From positions 124,001-188,000 of the forward strand of contig NZ_QKZT01000004.1 in the NCBI RefSeq assembly GCF_003254055.1: 64,000 nucleotides of DNA. Reading direction: 5' to 3'. The position numbers and the translations under genes were made by a program. How positions within the stretch are numbered: the first letter of the stretch is position 1; every line of letters begins with the position of its first letter. The notes under the pieces are model-generated. The model saw only the letters and a list, made by a program, of their open reading frames with translations, was not told the DNA's origin and did not search any database. Positions 27,595 through 36,122 of the stretch are shown in pieces. This stretch comes from Algoriphagus chordae. Its GTDB lineage: Bacteria; Bacteroidota; Bacteroidia; Cytophagales; Cyclobacteriaceae.

Positions 27595-29262
27595 ATGAAA
27601 CGAACCAGAGCACACGAGTCCAGAGCCGCGATTGAGCGATTGTATATTACGATGAGGCACCTTTTTACCAGAGGTAGTTACAAGCCAATGGGGATTTCGG
27701 GTGAAAGTCTTGTGGATGCATTGCGGGTCTTGAGTCCTGAGATTTATGGTTTGGTTACAGACTTTGAAAAGATCGAGTTGGACGGCTTACTCTATGTGAT
27801 GGAGCGTCTTCCTAGAGGAATAGAAGAATGCCGATTTGTGCGTCTGATTAGTCGTGAAGGCTATGAAACATCCAAGTTAAATGCGATCATTCCGTCCAAA
27901 CGTAAGCGTAACTGCTACCGACTGGATGAGCATATCATGTATGTGGAGATGACTCGTGGGCGCTCAGATATATATGATATTCTGACTCACCTCACATTTT
28001 TATACATTGAGTCCAACAAAATCTACAACAACAGTACTGATCCGAAAGGTAAGATTTCTACCAACTGGCTGATGCTGGAGGAATTTGTGCAGAAGGAAGC
28101 AGCCGGAGAGGATTTTGAGAAAGAAGCAGCTAGTGCTTACCTCAGTCATCTGATAGGAAGAACCTATGAGGAGACTATTCAGGCTGTCGATAAGTTTGAA
28201 AAAAGTAGTAATTCCAACAGCCTTTTTTCCATCGTATATCACATGGGGAAATTGGCACAGGATGAAGCTACTAAGCATTTGGATCGTGAAATCTCTTTTT
28301 CCACCACACTTAGAGAGCGAATAGGACATCATGTTTACGGAGAAATGTGGGCAAGAAGGATCAAGATCGCATTAGATCAGCATGACCTGCTGAAGCGTCC
28401 TATACATATAATTTCAGCCAATCTCCATTCCGTTGTCAATACGATTTACGGTGCACAGTTGCTTGACCTGAAGAGCTACGAAGCGCTGGAAGAAGTGGTA
28501 ATGGAAATCTCTGTCAACGCAAAGAATAACAAGGGAAAAGCTATTGAAAAATATGCACTCAAGCATGGTTTTATCAATCTACCAGATGAGTCAGGGACCA
28601 ATATTGGAGCTCAGATTATTGATACAGCACTTTTGGAAAAAGATGAATTGATTCCTGGTGTAAGCTTGCCTAAAGAAAAATCTAAAAAACCAGTTTTTGT
28701 GGTGATGGATTATGCTTTTGGAGAGCAAGCCTACGAGTGCTTTGACGAGTTGCTTAAGCCTTATGAGAAGGATGGCAAGGCTATACCGCTGGATGTAGTT
28801 TCTACTTCGATCATGGGGAAAGCAGGAATTCTTTACGGAGGAAAGGGTGACCTAATGATCCCTGATGCCCACGTTTTTGAAGGAACTGCAGATAATTATC
28901 CATTCAAGAATGAATTGAAAAAAGCCGACTTTGAAGGCTATGGCTTAGGTGTTTATACTGGGACGATGATCTCAGTGCTCGGTACTTCTCTTCAGAACAA
29001 GGACATTCTTACTTACTTTATGGATTCCTCATGGCAGGCAGTAGGACTGGAAATGGAAGGAGCACATTATCAGAAAGCAATTCAATCAGCTTCTAAAATC
29101 CGTAAATCAATTCGCTCTAATGTGAAAGTGCTTTATGCATATTACGCATCGGACAATCCACTTGAAACAGGAAGTACCCTGGCTTCAGGAGCTTTGGGGA
29201 TGGAAGGAGTGAGGCCAACTTACTTGATTACCTATAAGATCTTAGAGAAGCTTTTCGGATAG
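27595..29262 (+). CDS. Unrecognised 555-residue protein with nucleoside-phosphorylase-like C-terminus
   Basis: 555 residues, soluble, with no signal or membrane segment. It may belong to a Bacteroidota family catalogued as DUF6909, but that name is from memory and uncertain. The N-terminal half is helical and rich in charged residues (RTRAHESRAAIERLYITMRH). The C-terminal third has an alpha/beta pattern with YGGKGDLMIPDAHVFEG, GLGVYTGTMISVLGTSL and VGLEMEGAHY. The last motif is close to the MEG/MET element of nucleoside phosphorylases and AMP nucleosidase. A role in nucleotide or nucleoside chemistry is therefore possible but unproven. It is monocistronic with a strong terminator. Confidence 0.7.
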   Translation: MKRTRAHESRAAIERLYITMRHLFTRGSYKPMGISGESLVDALRVLSPEIYGLVTDFEKIELDGLLYVMERLPRGIEECRFVRLISREGYETSKLNAIIPSKRKRNCYRLDEHIMYVEMTRGRSDIYDILTHLTFLYIESNKIYNNSTDPKGKISTNWLMLEEFVQKEAAGEDFEKEAASAYLSHLIGRTYEETIQAVDKFEKSSNSNSLFSIVYHMGKLAQDEATKHLDREISFSTTLRERIGHHVYGEMWARRIKIALDQHDLLKRPIHIISANLHSVVNTIYGAQLLDLKSYEALEEVVMEISVNAKNNKGKAIEKYALKHGFINLPDESGTNIGAQIIDTALLEKDELIPGVSLPKEKSKKPVFVVMDYAFGEQAYECFDELLKPYEKDGKAIPLDVVSTSIMGKAGILYGGKGDLMIPDAHVFEGTADNYPFKNELKKADFEGYGLGVYTGTMISVLGTSLQNKDILTYFMDSSWQAVGLEMEGAHYQKAIQSASKIRKSIRSNVKVLYAYYASDNPLETGSTLASGALGMEGVRPTYLITYKILEKLFG

Positions 29263-29270
29263 AAATAGTA

Positions 29271-29300
29271 AGCTGGACTGTAGCGTCCAGCCTTTTTTTT
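29271..29300 (+). terminator. Rho-independent terminator
   Basis: A 7-base stem (GCTGGAC / GTCCAGC) with a 6-base loop is followed by a run of eight T's, just past the stop at 29262. Confidence 0.85.
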
Positions 29301-29325
29301 GCGTCCTTTTTTCATAAAGAACATT

Positions 29326-29676
29326 ATGAAATTGAAATATTACTTAGCCTTTACAATCCTACTTATACTTTCTCTTCAAAGTTGTCAGGATGAGAACACA
29401 CCGCTAAACCAGTTAGAATTCTATTGGGATCAAACGGGTTGTTCTGATCCATGGAATACTAATTCTAACAATTCAATTAAGGAGACACAAAAAGCTGTTG
29501 AGGATTACTTAAGTGACGAAGGAGTAAAGGGAGCAAAAGTATTATCGATTACGGGAGATGGTGTTGAACAAGGTTGCGAAGCCTGTTTTTGTACGACTGG
29601 AAACCGGATTTATGTGACAGTTCCTCTTGACCAGATAGGTAAAATGATTGCATTAGGGTTTAAGGAATCGAATTAG
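29326..29676 (+). CDS. Small hypothetical lipoprotein
   Basis: 116 residues from the ATG at 29326, which gives a normal lipoprotein signal (LILSLQSC). A start at 29299 lies inside the terminator T-run and is unlikely. The mature domain has cysteines in TGCSDPW and GCEACFC, perhaps a metal or disulfide site, and a KAVEDYLSDEGVKGAKVLSI segment. No family recognised. Confidence 0.6.
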   Translation: MKLKYYLAFTILLILSLQSCQDENTPLNQLEFYWDQTGCSDPWNTNSNNSIKETQKAVEDYLSDEGVKGAKVLSITGDGVEQGCEACFCTTGNRIYVTVPLDQIGKMIALGFKESN

Positions 29677-30207
29677 ATGAATTCTGAAGAAGATTTTCCG
29701 ATAATTTTTAGCTCGTGCTTTAAGAATATGTCAGTCCGAGTATTAAATATTATGTATATCCGCTTTTCTACCAGTAAGGTGGAAAAAGCAATGTAAGATA
29801 TGTTAAACTTAAAAATTGAGGCCACTTCGGTCTTCGGTCATCGGTCTTCCAGCCTGATAAACAAAGAATCTAAGGTGACTGGCATCATTGCGGATAATCA
29901 TATTAAATATTCTTTGAACACACAAAAATTGAAATGACAGTAATTTGTTTTGGAACCATAACCATGGTCACCTTGAGCACTTGAGAGACGAGAGTCTCGA
30001 ATTCGAAAGGTTCTCGAACCTCTAGACTCCCGTCTCTCGGGCACTCGAACTGACCAGCTTTTGATGTCCTCAAATCAATCTGTCATTGGTAGCGCAGTCG
30101 AGGACAATGTGATCTTGCCTTCGACTTCGCTCAGGCAGACATGGATCTATATAGTCAACAAAAAACTACTACTTACGACTTACTACTTTTTACATTTTAC
30201 TTTTCAC
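29677..30207. other. 531-base intergenic region of repeat-like debris
   Basis: No gene is supported here. It contains CGGTCTTC twice near 29828-29848, an imperfect inverted repeat at 29983-30038, and a pyrimidine-rich stretch (CTACTACTTACGACTTACTAC) near 30168-30188. Short frames exist but have neither starts nor protein-like composition. Confidence 0.5.
29983..30038. repeat. Imperfect inverted repeat
   Basis: Left arm GAGAGACGAGAGTCT (29983-29997) pairs with right arm AGACTCCCGTCTCTC (30024-30038) at 14 of 15 positions, with a 26-base middle that itself contains CGAATTCG. There is no T-run, so it is not a terminator. It is more likely a remnant of an intergenic repeat family. Confidence 0.6.
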
Positions 30208-31587
30208 CTACATTCCCTTTCTCTGCGAAAATAGCCAAGTCCATAGCTCAGGCTCCGTACTCACTTGATACCAGATGTTATGCCCTTCATTCTGGTACTC
30301 AGTGTATTTTGGTGATTTCCCAGCTTCTTCCATAGCTTCGATCATATCTCTGGAGCCTGATACTGGTACATTTTTATCTTTTTCGCCATGAAAAGCCCAG
30401 ACTGCCACATCTGTAATCTCTGGAGCTAAGCTAGGATTTCCTTCTCCACATACTGGAATGGCAGCGGCAAAAAGATCAGGCCTTTCCGTGATAAAATGCC
30501 AAGTACCATATCCGCCACGAGAGACTCCTGTAATGTATCGGCGATTTATATCAATGTTCTCTGTAGCATCCAAAGACTCAATTGCTTCAAACACCAACTG
30601 ATCTATCACGGGGGTATTTGGAACACCGCCCCAACCTTCGCCTTCCGGGCAATAGGGTACCATGATATATGCAGGGTATTTCAGGCGATTTACATTTTCA
30701 GAAAGCACCTGGGCAGCACTAGCTTCATAGCCAGCATAGGGAAGGGAAATTACTAGAGGATATTGCTTCGAAGAGTCAAATTGAACTGGGTTGATTAGTA
30801 GGTAGCTCAGACTATCACCTTGGCTTCCTATAAAAGTCTTTTGATCAGACATTTCTATCATCTGAGCTGTCTTCTCCTGATTTTTTTCATACCAATAATG
30901 TGACATATAACTGTCTCTTAGAAAGATATAGCCGCTTGCCAGAAAGGCAACGAGCAATAGAAATTTGAAAATAGCATATTGCTTGTCTTCTTTTTTGAAA
31001 ACAATATTATCTGTGGCTTTTAACTCCTCTTTGAAAATCAGAACAAAAAATATGGGAGTCAGAGTTGTACTAAGAGATATCCATCGGGATGCTTGCTCTA
31101 GCATCCAAAGCGTAGCACTTTCTTTAATAGTTAAGGCAAATAAGCTAATCGCCAATAAAAGAGCACTAGTGATTAGGATCAGGATACCGGCAGGTTTAAA
31201 CCATTTTCGTAACGAGGCATTAGAGAAAATAAGAGTGGCGCCAAAGACCATTGAGGAGCAGAGCAAGAAAATTACTACCGCGAAATACAGGCTGCTAAGA
31301 TGTCGATTCGATATCATGTTATATAAAACAATCATCTGAACCAAGGTCAAAAGTGCAGTAAGCAGTAAGGTATAAAAGGCAGCTTTGTAATTTTCTCTAT
31401 AAAAATACTTAATCAGAATTGCCGTTCCAGCAAAGTAGATGAGGTTCGAAAGAAAGAAATAATAAGGATAAACATCCAGGTAAAACACCTGTCCACCAAT
31501 CACCAAATAAGCAACTGCATGCAAAAAACCTGTAATGACGGTCAATACCATGAGAAATATCCCGAAACTGTATTCGCTTCTAGTCAT
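30208..31587 (-). CDS. Membrane protein with C-terminal esterase/peptidase domain
   Basis: 459 residues. Six or seven hydrophobic helices occupy residues 8-235. A soluble alpha/beta-hydrolase domain follows from about 245 to 459, with YPLVISLPYAG, the nucleophile elbow GVSRGGYG (Ser356), AFHGEKDKNVP (acid) and NEGHNIW (His436). The soluble part is like predicted peptidases/phospholipases of the PHB-depolymerase kind. Fusion to a polytopic membrane domain is uncommon. The start overlaps the GyrI-like gene by 8 bases, so the two are translationally coupled. Confidence 0.75.
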   Translation of the reverse strand: MTRSEYSFGIFLMVLTVITGFLHAVAYLVIGGQVFYLDVYPYYFFLSNLIYFAGTAILIKYFYRENYKAAFYTLLLTALLTLVQMIVLYNMISNRHLSSLYFAVVIFLLCSSMVFGATLIFSNASLRKWFKPAGILILITSALLLAISLFALTIKESATLWMLEQASRWISLSTTLTPIFFVLIFKEELKATDNIVFKKEDKQYAIFKFLLLVAFLASGYIFLRDSYMSHYWYEKNQEKTAQMIEMSDQKTFIGSQGDSLSYLLINPVQFDSSKQYPLVISLPYAGYEASAAQVLSENVNRLKYPAYIMVPYCPEGEGWGGVPNTPVIDQLVFEAIESLDATENIDINRRYITGVSRGGYGTWHFITERPDLFAAAIPVCGEGNPSLAPEITDVAVWAFHGEKDKNVPVSGSRDMIEAMEEAGKSPKYTEYQNEGHNIWYQVSTEPELWTWLFSQRKGM

Positions 31588-32071
31588 TGGTTTTGGGCTT
31601 AATCGGAATCCAAAATTCTTCTTCGGAATCCGGGTTATTGTTCTTATACTTTTCTCCCATTAGAGCAAAGTGTGGTCTGTGGTCAAGCTGGTAAATTGAA
31701 TTGGGAATCCATGAGCCAAGAATATACTGATACATTTTTGGGGCATCACTATCTGAACCCTTGAATGGAAATACAGCGTACAAACCTGTTGGAATAATAA
31801 GCTCTTCCATGCTTTCTGGAATTGTTTTCAGATCAGCCACTGCGACCGCTGCCCATTTGTCGAACTCAGTAGCGGGATTAAACTCATCAAAATAAGATAG
31901 AGAATCGTACACTTCCACTGAATACAAGTCATTTCCAATGCTATTTGAGATTTCTCTTTTCCTAGGCATAAAAGACTGCCAAAGCTGCTGAGTCTGATTA
32001 TTAATAAAATTCATTCTCACTTTTTTACCAATTAGATTGGTCTCAGGAAGGGGTTTTATGCTTGGATTCAT
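31580..32071 (-). CDS. GyrI-like/AraC effector-binding domain protein
   Basis: 163 residues from the ATG at 32071; starts at 32110 or 32122 are possible but add an unrelated leader. The fold signature is a duplicated SHS2 module: IKPLPETNLIGKKVRMNF, WAAVAVADLKTIPESMEELIIPTGLYAVFPFKGSD, then HFALMGEKYKNNNPDSEEEFWIPIK, with the glutamate-rich end that binds small molecules. There is no DNA-binding domain. Such proteins sequester or hydrolyse small hydrophobic compounds. It is coupled to the membrane esterase downstream. Confidence 0.75.
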   Translation of the reverse strand: MNPSIKPLPETNLIGKKVRMNFINNQTQQLWQSFMPRKREISNSIGNDLYSVEVYDSLSYFDEFNPATEFDKWAAVAVADLKTIPESMEELIIPTGLYAVFPFKGSDSDAPKMYQYILGSWIPNSIYQLDHRPHFALMGEKYKNNNPDSEEEFWIPIKPKTND

Positions 32072-32174
32072 GCTGATATTACTATTTTTTATGTAGGTCA
32101 ATGTGCTCATTGAGAATAACATAGAGTACTCAATGCTTTTTCCACTTAGTTGTTTTTATTCCAATATTTTGCCT

Positions 32175-32834
32175 CTATTTCATCCCAAGTTCTTTCTCCA
32201 AAAAACTAGAGATTGACTCACTTAGCATCTGGTATCCCTCAGGTCTATAGTGGACATCATTTGATCCTACACCATATTCCTTGTGTATTTTGATGGATTT
32301 TTTGTAGATGTCATTCACTATGACCCCATGCTTTTTCATGATCTTTTTGGCGGCAGTATTGTACTTTTTTACATCAGAAGTAAACCTGCCTACCTCTTCA
32401 CTAGGCACATAAGTAGTTGTGACGAAGATCAATTTAGCATCTGTTTTTGACTTAATATAAGTAACTAAAGAGTCGAGATTTGCAGCATATTCATCCACAG
32501 TATAAGTAACTTTACCATTCACTTTGTCCCGATTCCCATAGGCCTTTGCATCTGGATGCCTATAGGCAAGATCCCAAAGTCCCCAGTTGAACTGAACTAT
32601 GTCCCAGTCTTCTTCACCCAGCCACTCGGCAATTTTTTCTAGGCCAGTGCCCGTATGCTGTGCATTTCCGGGGTTGTGGACAATGCTAGCTTTGCCCGCG
32701 AAATGCTCTTTGACAAAGGGAGTATATCCAATCGAAATGGAATCGCCAATGATCAATACAGTAGGTTCACGTAAGCTAAAAGCACTTAAGATAACCAACA
32801 GTAGAAGTGCTATGCTTAAACTTGTTTTATTCAT
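32175..32834 (-). CDS. Secreted SGNH/GDSL hydrolase
   Basis: 219 residues with an N-terminal signal (hydrophobic residues 5-20). SGNH blocks are GDSIS (Ser32), GNAQHTGTG (Gly in block II), FNWGLWDL (block III, Asn) and NDVHYRPEGY (Asp-His, block V). The ending LSESISSFLEKEL is typical. Probably a carbohydrate or lipid esterase in the periplasm. It stands alone, 103 bases downstream of the GyrI-like gene's start on the same strand. Confidence 0.85.
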   Translation of the reverse strand: MNKTSLSIALLLLVILSAFSLREPTVLIIGDSISIGYTPFVKEHFAGKASIVHNPGNAQHTGTGLEKIAEWLGEEDWDIVQFNWGLWDLAYRHPDAKAYGNRDKVNGKVTYTVDEYAANLDSLVTYIKSKTDAKLIFVTTTYVPSEEVGRFTSDVKKYNTAAKKIMKKHGVIVNDIYKKSIKIHKEYGVGSNDVHYRPEGYQMLSESISSFLEKELGMK

Positions 32835-32967
32835 TCTTGAAGATAAACAGGGACATCGGTCTTTCCCAATGGTGGAATGATTTGTGTTTTTACTTCAAAT
32901 AAAAATGTAGTAACAAAAAAAGAGTAGCTAATTCAGCCAACCTAATTTTACATTTTTCATTCTATAT

Positions 32968-34836
32968 CTACCATGCAATTCCATAATCATCACCATAATC
33001 ACTGCTTCCGCCCCAGAAGCTTCCGTGCTTCCAGTCAAACCAGATGGAATTGATAGGTCCGGATGTTTTGTTCCAGAACTCAAGCGAATAACCTCTTTTG
33101 ACTAAGTCCTTTCTAATCCAATCTGGTGTATCCTCTCTTAGCACCATGGCTCCTGGGCGACTCTCATGAGCACCAAAAGAACTTTGCATTTGGTAAGAAT
33201 TGAAATTGGGAGCTTCTGCGGCTTCCTGCACATCCATTCCGAATTCTACGATATTTAAGAAATGCTGTAATAGATTTTGATCCTGAGAATCACCACCCTG
33301 GACAGCGAAGGCAAGAAAGGGCTTTCCATCCTTCATGGCCAAACTCGGGGTTAAGGTTACTCTTGGTCTTTTACCTGGCTCAGGAAGGTTGTAAGGACTT
33401 ATATTTTCATCCAAGACAAAGCTCTGCATGCGCTGAGATAGTCCAACACCGGTATTCCCAGCCACTACAGCTGGGATCCATCCGCCACTTGGCGTTACAG
33501 ACACCACCCAGCCTTCTGCATCAGCAGTTTCTACCGAGGTAGTACCACTTTGGAAGTCAGCGATAAAGGCTTCATCTAAGCTACTATTGATATGATCGGA
33601 AGGAAGAGATGTAAGAGCAACTTGGTTTTTTTTCAATAGATCGGAATATGGATTCGTTCCTCCTTGGAATGGATAAGGATCACCTGGGCCAAGTTTGGGA
33701 TCATTCATTTCCCATATCAATTTAGCGCGATCTTTTGCATATTCTTTGGAAAGGAGCCCTTCCATAGGAGAGTCCACATAGGCAGGATCTCCATAGTAGA
33801 AATCTCGATCTGCAAAGGCCAAACTCATCGCTTGATAGACGGTATGGATGTAGTTTACGGAATTGTAGCCCATGGATTTCAGGTCAAAATTCTCTAGGAT
33901 ATTCAATGACTGCAGCAATACTGGCCCTTGCGTCCATTCCTGAAGTTTATAGACATCTATGCCTTTGTAATTCACATGTAGTGGCTCCTCTATTTTTACC
34001 TTCCAGTTTGCCAAATCAGCTTCTGTGAATAGTCCTCCTTGCTCACGCGTACCTCTCACGATTTCCTTGGCTATATCTCCTTTGTAAAATCTATCATAAG
34101 CTTCATAAATGGCTTCCTTTCGCGATTTGCCGGATGCCAGCGCCCTTCTTTCAGCTTCCACTAGTTTGGACAACATCTGATAAAGGTCATTTTGTACGAA
34201 AATTTCTCCTACTTCAGGAGCTTCTCTTTCCTCTCCCAAGTGTGGAAGAAATATCTTTTTGGAATAAGGCCATTCTTTGATCCTAGCCTTCTGGGCTTCG
34301 ATGGCATTCGCAGTTTGTGCTTCAATAGGATAGCCTTGTGCGAGATCCATAGATGGTTTCAGGATTTGCTCCAGACTCATGCTTCCATATTCTGCCAGCA
34401 TAGTCATGATTCCACCAGGAGTGCCTGGAGTGGTGGCTGCCAATGGGCCGAACTGCGGAGGGTAATCCATGTCCTGAGACTTGTAGAAATCTACTGTGGC
34501 GCCAGTGGGAGCATAGCCCAAAGCGTTGATTGCAATTACCTTTTTGGTATGGGGGTTATAAATCAGGGCCTGAGTTTCTCCACCCCAGGAAAGCACGTCC
34601 CACATCGTGGCAGTAGCAGCGATCATAGCACAAGCAGCATCGACTGCATTACCACCTTGCTGGAAAATGGCTGCACCGGCTGTTGCACCAAGTGGTTTTC
34701 CAGTGATGGCTACCCAGTTTTTGCCATGCAAAATAGGCTTGTTATTTGGAGTTGTTCCTGCTCCCAAACCTGGGAGGCCTTGGCTCTGAACTTGTAAGCT
34801 GATAAGGGAAAATAAGAGTAGGTATAGTTTTTTCAT
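32968..34836 (-). CDS. Gamma-glutamyltransferase family protein
   Basis: 622 residues with a Sec signal (cut about QVQSQ). It has the GGT plan: GGNAVDAACAM near residue 60, PGTPGGIMTML, a large subunit rich in helices, then the self-cleavage site SGTTSVETAD with Thr432 as likely N-terminal nucleophile of the small subunit. GYSLEFWN near the end is also family-like. The usual Thr-His pair reads Thr-Ser here, so activity may differ from glutathione hydrolysis. It lies 20 bases after a carboxypeptidase-regulatory-domain gene and is probably co-transcribed with it. Confidence 0.85.
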   Translation of the reverse strand: MKKLYLLLFSLISLQVQSQGLPGLGAGTTPNNKPILHGKNWVAITGKPLGATAGAAIFQQGGNAVDAACAMIAATATMWDVLSWGGETQALIYNPHTKKVIAINALGYAPTGATVDFYKSQDMDYPPQFGPLAATTPGTPGGIMTMLAEYGSMSLEQILKPSMDLAQGYPIEAQTANAIEAQKARIKEWPYSKKIFLPHLGEEREAPEVGEIFVQNDLYQMLSKLVEAERRALASGKSRKEAIYEAYDRFYKGDIAKEIVRGTREQGGLFTEADLANWKVKIEEPLHVNYKGIDVYKLQEWTQGPVLLQSLNILENFDLKSMGYNSVNYIHTVYQAMSLAFADRDFYYGDPAYVDSPMEGLLSKEYAKDRAKLIWEMNDPKLGPGDPYPFQGGTNPYSDLLKKNQVALTSLPSDHINSSLDEAFIADFQSGTTSVETADAEGWVVSVTPSGGWIPAVVAGNTGVGLSQRMQSFVLDENISPYNLPEPGKRPRVTLTPSLAMKDGKPFLAFAVQGGDSQDQNLLQHFLNIVEFGMDVQEAAEAPNFNSYQMQSSFGAHESRPGAMVLREDTPDWIRKDLVKRGYSLEFWNKTSGPINSIWFDWKHGSFWGGSSDYGDDYGIAW

Positions 34837-34856
34837 AACAGTAAAAAAGCTGATTA

Positions 34857-35921
34857 TTAGTTTTCTTCCACTAGTCGAGTTGTAATGGGCTTGAAATCGG
34901 GAAACATTGCATTGTAATAGGTGAAAATCTGAAACAAGGCAGAAGGTTCGCGAATAGAAAGTGCATTTGCATTTATATATTCTTTCATTTGCTCAGCTTT
35001 TTCACCAAAAATCAGATATAACTGTTTCCTTTTGGTAGGTACCTCAATCACATTTTTTTCATCTAAATAGTAATAGATGTTTCTTTTTATTATTTGATGA
35101 TTCTGATTGCCGATCATCAAGGCTTCGTTATAATTGGATTCCTTGAAAACAGCCATAGTTCTTCGCATTAAAGGAAGTTCACCATCAACTATTACTTCGA
35201 AAAATCCCGAAATTGGAGAACCTTCATCAAGGAAATCCATACCATTTACAAAATACCTGGGCACCTTGTAAACAGAATCTACCCAAACTACATTCTGAAC
35301 CCGAAGCCCTGCCAGCCTACTGATTTGATTGGACTCTGGGGCCAACATCTCAAAAGAATTTGAGCTGATATCATATCTAATTCTGTAGCCTTCCAACATT
35401 TTTTGATCTTTGTACAGCAGGAGAGAAGCAGTATTCCATTTGATGTCCAGATAATTATCCCCTTCTACTTCGGCGGCTTGAGGTGGGAGTCCATAGATCA
35501 TATTTCCTCCCATAAAATTCGGCCTCTCATTGAGTAACCTCATGATATTATTTGCTCTGATCGAATGTTGAATCGCAGCTCCAGTGCCTGCAGCCCCATG
35601 TTTTAAAAGGAATATTTCTCCTAAATCCAGGTCATTGCGCAGATTTACCACCTGCTCGTAAGTAGTGTAGCCTTCAGCGTTTATGTTTAAAGTGTATTTG
35701 TCTTTTGCTACCTTTTCGAATTTGAAGTTGCCTCCACCAGTGCTAGGCATACCGTGTGCTGTTCCCTTCAAGGTAACACTAGCACCATCCACAAAAATTT
35801 TAGTATCGGCATCAAGGACCTTACCTCTGAGTGTAAAAGTTTGAGCGACTAGAAATAATGGCGTAATGGAAAAAAGTATAACAAAGGAGACAAAAACTGT
35901 TTTAATTCGATTTGTGAGCAT
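34857..35921 (-). CDS. Secreted protein with carboxypeptidase-like regulatory domain
   Basis: About 354 residues from the ATG at 35921, which gives a clean signal peptide ending LVAQ. A start at 35981 would prefix a second hydrophobic stretch. Residues about 25-105 form a CarboxypepD_reg-like beta-sandwich (LRGKVLDADTKIFVDGASVTL, YTLNINAEGYTTYEQ). The rest, about 250 residues, has no recognised domain but resembles proteins that precede surface-associated enzymes. First gene of a probable two-gene operon with the GGT-like gene. Confidence 0.65.
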   Translation of the reverse strand: MLTNRIKTVFVSFVILFSITPLFLVAQTFTLRGKVLDADTKIFVDGASVTLKGTAHGMPSTGGGNFKFEKVAKDKYTLNINAEGYTTYEQVVNLRNDLDLGEIFLLKHGAAGTGAAIQHSIRANNIMRLLNERPNFMGGNMIYGLPPQAAEVEGDNYLDIKWNTASLLLYKDQKMLEGYRIRYDISSNSFEMLAPESNQISRLAGLRVQNVVWVDSVYKVPRYFVNGMDFLDEGSPISGFFEVIVDGELPLMRRTMAVFKESNYNEALMIGNQNHQIIKRNIYYYLDEKNVIEVPTKRKQLYLIFGEKAEQMKEYINANALSIREPSALFQIFTYYNAMFPDFKPITTRLVEEN

Positions 35922-36037
35922 AAATAAAGAGTTATAAATCAATATAAATGAAAGATAAGTTAAATAGAGGATTGAAACCAATGCTAAATGCTGAATCGAT
36001 TCAAATAGGATTATATGACTTTCTTAAAACCCAACTA

Positions 36038-36070
36038 TTTGTGTTTCTGTACAATTAGGGGCTATATTTG
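36038..36070 (+). promoter_or_regulatory. Bacteroidota-type promoter of the DEAD-box helicase
   Basis: TTTG at 36038-36041 and TATATTTG at 36063-36070 are separated by 21 bases, a close match to the Bacteroidota sigma factor consensus TTTG-N19-21-TAnnTTTG. The predicted transcript would start near 36077 and carry a leader of about 45 bases. Confidence 0.6.
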
Positions 36071-36122
36071 GGCAGACGTAAAAGTTAGCGTCGTCTTTTT
36101 ATAATACTTCACTCACCACAAT

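Noticed and set aside
34192..34797. 201-codon open frame on the plus strand
   Set aside because: Antisense to the GGT-family gene, which carries intact family motifs through the same bases.
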